Assembly: GCF_001029505.1 (NCBI RefSeq)
Contig: NZ_LEKH01000003.1
Span: 186,001 to 250,000 of the forward strand
Reading direction: 5' to 3'
From: Rubrobacter aplysinae
GTDB taxonomy: Bacteria > Actinomycetota > Rubrobacteria > Rubrobacterales > Rubrobacteraceae
DNA length: 64,000 bases
Position numbers and translations under genes: made by a program. Below, piece by piece: positions 61,891-64,000 of the stretch. The notes beneath the pieces were generated by a model that searched no databases, was not told where the DNA came from, and saw nothing but the letters and a program-made list of their open reading frames with translations. Each line of letters opens with the position of its first letter. Positions within the stretch are counted from its first letter, which is position 1.

Positions 61891-61944
61891 CGATTGCCTC
61901 TGCCGCTCCGTAGGCCCAGGATCGGCAAGATTTGGCAAGAGGCG

Positions 61945-62509
61945 TCCAGAGACGGCGGAGGCGGAGTGATAGGAAAGCTCTTCAGGAGGGATGAGCTCGG
62001 ATCTGAAACCCGTCTCCTCGGCACACCCCGCGCCCGGCAAGGGTCGAAGGTCGTCTCCGCCGGCGTTTTCTCATCCCGCTCGATGTCGGCGCGCCGGTTG
62101 GCGAACACGGCGGAGACGACCGGGGCGAGCAGGCGCGGCGTCTCCGCGTGGGCGATCTCTCCAACCTCCTCTTGCAGCAGGTTGGCGGCGAGGGTCCGGT
62201 CTGCACCCCACCGGGTAGGGTTGCCTGATCGTCCCGGACCTTCAGTTCCCGCGCGTTGCCCGTACCCGAATCCCGGACTCGCCGTTTGAGAAGCCCGGCC
62301 ATCCGCGGGCTTTCTCCGGCGGCGTACGCCACGTCGCCACCGAGTGCGCGGGCTACTTCGATAGCCAGAATCCCGCCGCCAGTCCCATAGTCCACGACGG
62401 TCTCGTCTCCCCGAAACCAGAGCAGCTCCCCAAGACGGGAGTTTGGCAGAAAGCGCTGACCCGCGGGGTCCTCGGGCTTGTGGGGTTCCTTGTCAGGTCC
62501 GTGATTCAT
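61945..62509 (-). pseudogene. Frameshifted class I SAM-dependent methyltransferase
   Basis: The N-terminal part (ETVVDYGTGGGILAIEVARAL, the SAM motif) reads in one frame to about 62205. The continuation ADRTLAANLLQEEVGEIAHA to RRADIERDEKTPAETTF is in a second frame. The end, ETGFRSELIPPEELSYH, is in a third. At least two frameshifts break a single ancestral gene of about 185 residues. ATG 8 nt after AGGAG. Sequencing error is an alternative explanation. Confidence 0.75.
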
Positions 62510-62571
62510 GGAGGATACTCCTTCACGCACTCATTTAGGGAGAGCAGGCGAGGCGGCGAGAGTGGGGAAGG

Positions 62572-63036
62572 CTAACCGCCGTTCGACCGCGCATACTCTA
62601 GCGCCTTATGCTCCAGTTCGTGGCTCCTCAGTCCTACCCTGGAGGCTATCTCGGAGGCCTCTTCGTAGCTCTTTTCTTCTTCCAGGATCATGTATGGCAG
62701 CAGCAGGGCACCGACCCGGTTTGCGCTGGAGCAGTGGAGGAGTATGGGACGGCGTGCGGGGTCGTCCATGATCTGCCGGAAGCGGTCGAAGATTTCATCC
62801 CGCAGCGTATCCGGCGTAACGGGGAGGTTGATGTATTGCATACCGGCCTCTCGTACCGCCTCTGGCTCGTCGAGACCACGGTTCTCCTCGGGGGCGCGGA
62901 GATCCAGCACCGTCCGGTAGCCGGCTCCGGCAAGACTCTGTAGGTGCTTCCGCGAAGGCTGTCCGGCGGTCGCCACCCCCTCGATAGGACACATGGAATA
63001 CTCCAACCCGGGTGCTATCTCCGATATGTCTCTCAT
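62572..63036 (-). CDS. DUF442/BLH-type protein phosphatase-like domain protein
   Basis: 154 residues. VLDLRAPEENRGLDEPEAV and the Cys-x5-Arg loop LLHCSSANRVGAL form a dual-specificity-phosphatase-like active site. Stand-alone or fused DUF442 domains occur in hydrogen-sulfide and persulfide operons, matching this neighbourhood. ATG start, 15 bp from a five-unit 10-bp repeat. Confidence 0.88.
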   Translation of the reverse strand: MRDISEIAPGLEYSMCPIEGVATAGQPSRKHLQSLAGAGYRTVLDLRAPEENRGLDEPEAVREAGMQYINLPVTPDTLRDEIFDRFRQIMDDPARRPILLHCSSANRVGALLLPYMILEEEKSYEEASEIASRVGLRSHELEHKALEYARSNGG

Positions 63037-63050
63037 AAGACGGTCTCCCT

Positions 63051-63100
63051 TCTCGAATTTCCTCGGATTTCCTCGAACTTTCTTGAACTTCCTCTAACAT
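63051..63100. repeat. Five-unit 10-bp tandem repeat upstream of the DUF442 gene
   Basis: Units tctcgaattt, cctcggattt, cctcgaactt, tcttgaactt, cctctaacat with no gaps. The array ends 14 bp before the start codon. It is the longest of the 10-bp class in the window and could place several protein-binding sites on one DNA face. Confidence 0.75.
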
Positions 63101-63158
63101 GCCCTGGCTTCGTCTAATAACTGGAACCCAACCGCTACGCGCACCGCTCTCACCGCCA

Positions 63159-63986
63159 CTAGAGCACGGCGCCTCCGTTCTGGAGGAGGATAAAGCCCCC
63201 CATAACCACCAGGAAGACCGCGAAAGCCTTCTTGAGGCTCTGCTGCGGGATGAAGCGCACCAGATAGGCGCCGGCGAAGCTCCCGGCGATGGCGAGCGCG
63301 GTGAAGAGCCCCATGAAGGCCCACGGGATCTCGACCTGCCCCAGATATCCCACGAACCCGGCGGCTGACTTCATCGCGATGACGAGCAAGGACGTACCCA
63401 CGGCCACCTTCATCGGCACCTTGCCCAGCAGGACTAGCGCGGGCACTATGAGGAACCCGCCTCCTACCCCGACGAGTCCGGTTAGCACGCCCACCGCTAG
63501 CCCCTCGGGCACGATGAGCCCCAGAGACATGCCTTTGGAGACTTTAGAGGAGCCTGACTCTCCGGCACCATCGGCGTCATCAGCACCATCGGCCCCGTCG
63601 GCGGCGCCGGATGCCGTGTCGCGGAACATGAAGACCGCCGCCGCGATCATCACGCCGGCGAAGAGTATGAGCTGGGCCGCACCGGAGAAGAAGACCGCGA
63701 GCCTCGCTCCAAGATACGTCCCGCCCATCGCCACCGCCCCGAAGATCAGGGCTACACGCAGATCCACGCTCCCGGCCCGCCAGTGCCCGTAGGCCCCAAA
63801 GAGGCTCGTGATCCCAACCACCGCCAGGCTCATGGCGATAGCCTCTTTAGCCCCGAAACCCAGAACATATACGAACACGGGAACGGCCAGAATCGAGCCG
63901 CCACCGCCGAGCAACCCGAGTGAGAGCCCGATCAAGACCGCCAGCACCAACCCGACAACATTCACCATATCTGAGCCTTTCGCCAT
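63159..63986 (-). CDS. TauE/SafE-family sulfite/organosulfonate exporter
   Basis: 275 residues, about eight helices in two related halves: GLSLGLLGGGGSILAVPVFV and GVLTGLVGVGGGFLIVPALVL are the paired signatures. A Gly/Ala/Asp loop (about 127-141) is encoded by a 9-bp repeat. ATG at 63986, or at 63968 after AAAGG, which has the better ribosome site. It would remove sulfite made by the persulfide dioxygenase. Confidence 0.92.
   Translation of the reverse strand: MAKGSDMVNVVGLVLAVLIGLSLGLLGGGGSILAVPVFVYVLGFGAKEAIAMSLAVVGITSLFGAYGHWRAGSVDLRVALIFGAVAMGGTYLGARLAVFFSGAAQLILFAGVMIAAAVFMFRDTASGAADGADGADDADGAGESGSSKVSKGMSLGLIVPEGLAVGVLTGLVGVGGGFLIVPALVLLGKVPMKVAVGTSLLVIAMKSAAGFVGYLGQVEIPWAFMGLFTALAIAGSFAGAYLVRFIPQQSLKKAFAVFLVVMGGFILLQNGGAVL
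63564..63608. repeat. 9-bp tandem repeat (x5) inside the TauE gene
   Basis: Units ggcaccatc, ggcgtcatc, agcaccatc, ggccccgtc, ggcggcgcc, in frame, encoding the Asp-Gly-Ala-rich cytoplasmic loop between the two halves. Confidence 0.65.
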
Positions 63987-64000
63987 GCTTACGCCGTGGC

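Noticed and set aside
1-64000. tRNA, rRNA, CRISPR arrays, insertion sequences
   Set aside because: None recognised by reading both strands; short repeats found do not have CRISPR unit or spacer lengths, and no transposase or integrase motifs were seen.

Overview
The window is GC-rich bacterial chromosome with many TTG and GTG starts, tightly overlapping operons, actinobacterial-type protein sequences and an 11-bp-periodic PHO box. The gene mix (sortase-type surface protein, CAP-domain and glucosaminidase wall proteins, MarP-like protease, archaeal-style NurA/HerA beside Mre11/Rad50, tandem universal stress proteins) suggests a deep-branching, stress-tolerant actinobacterium such as Rubrobacter. 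That assignment is inference; no rRNA, tRNA, CRISPR array, transposase or integrase was recognised.

Layout. 1-3.2 kb: phosphate uptake operon pstS-pstC-pstA (leftward, pstA cut by the window edge) with a four-unit PHO box. 3.2-6.3 kb: nth, a DUF2723-type membrane glycosyltransferase and a LOG-family hydrolase. 6.3-23.7 kb: a leftward exopolysaccharide locus with TPR protein, Wzz-like protein, degenerate CpsD-like P-loop protein, O-antigen ligase/polymerase, two sulfotransferases, TagA/CpsF glycosyltransferase, two duplicated sulfatase-fold enzymes lacking the formylglycine Cys, flippase, glycosyltransferase, initiating phosphoglycosyltransferase, UDP-glucose dehydrogenase and UDP-xylose-synthase-like enzyme. 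The product may be a sulfated, uronate- or xylose-containing polymer. 24-27.5 kb: LPDTG surface protein, CAP protein and two uncharacterised membrane proteins.

27.6-40.4 kb: M20 peptidase, an unknown gene, NurA, HerA, PhoD-like phosphatase, a RelE-type TA pair, an ASCH protein, an AT-rich RNase H-like gene, then Mre11 and Rad50. This gathers the four components of an archaeal-type DNA end-resection machine. Mre11 appears to start at a non-canonical AUA behind a strong hairpin. 40.4-42.1 kb: a MOSC protein, then vapBC and a decayed rad50 fragment between 72-bp direct repeats. 42-53.3 kb: PH-domain membrane proteins, RlmN, MarP-like protease, small proteins, TetR plus flavin monooxygenase, aminotransferase and antiporter.

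53.6-56.4 kb: an 811-residue fusion of two USP domains, three PCP_red-like domains and two rubredoxin-like zinc ribbons, followed by a [2Fe-2S] ferredoxin. 56.4-58 kb: an AT-rich, probably acquired P-loop ATPase. 58-59.1 kb: secreted glucosaminidase. 59.4-64 kb: a sulfur cluster (two YeeE/YedE-type transporters, persulfide-dioxygenase-like MBL protein, ArsR regulator, methyltransferase pseudogene, DUF442 phosphatase, TauE/SafE exporter) with an overlapping divergent promoter and a dyad operator.

Across the window, degenerate 9-10 bp tandem repeats recur, mostly just upstream of start codons. I know of no description of this pattern.
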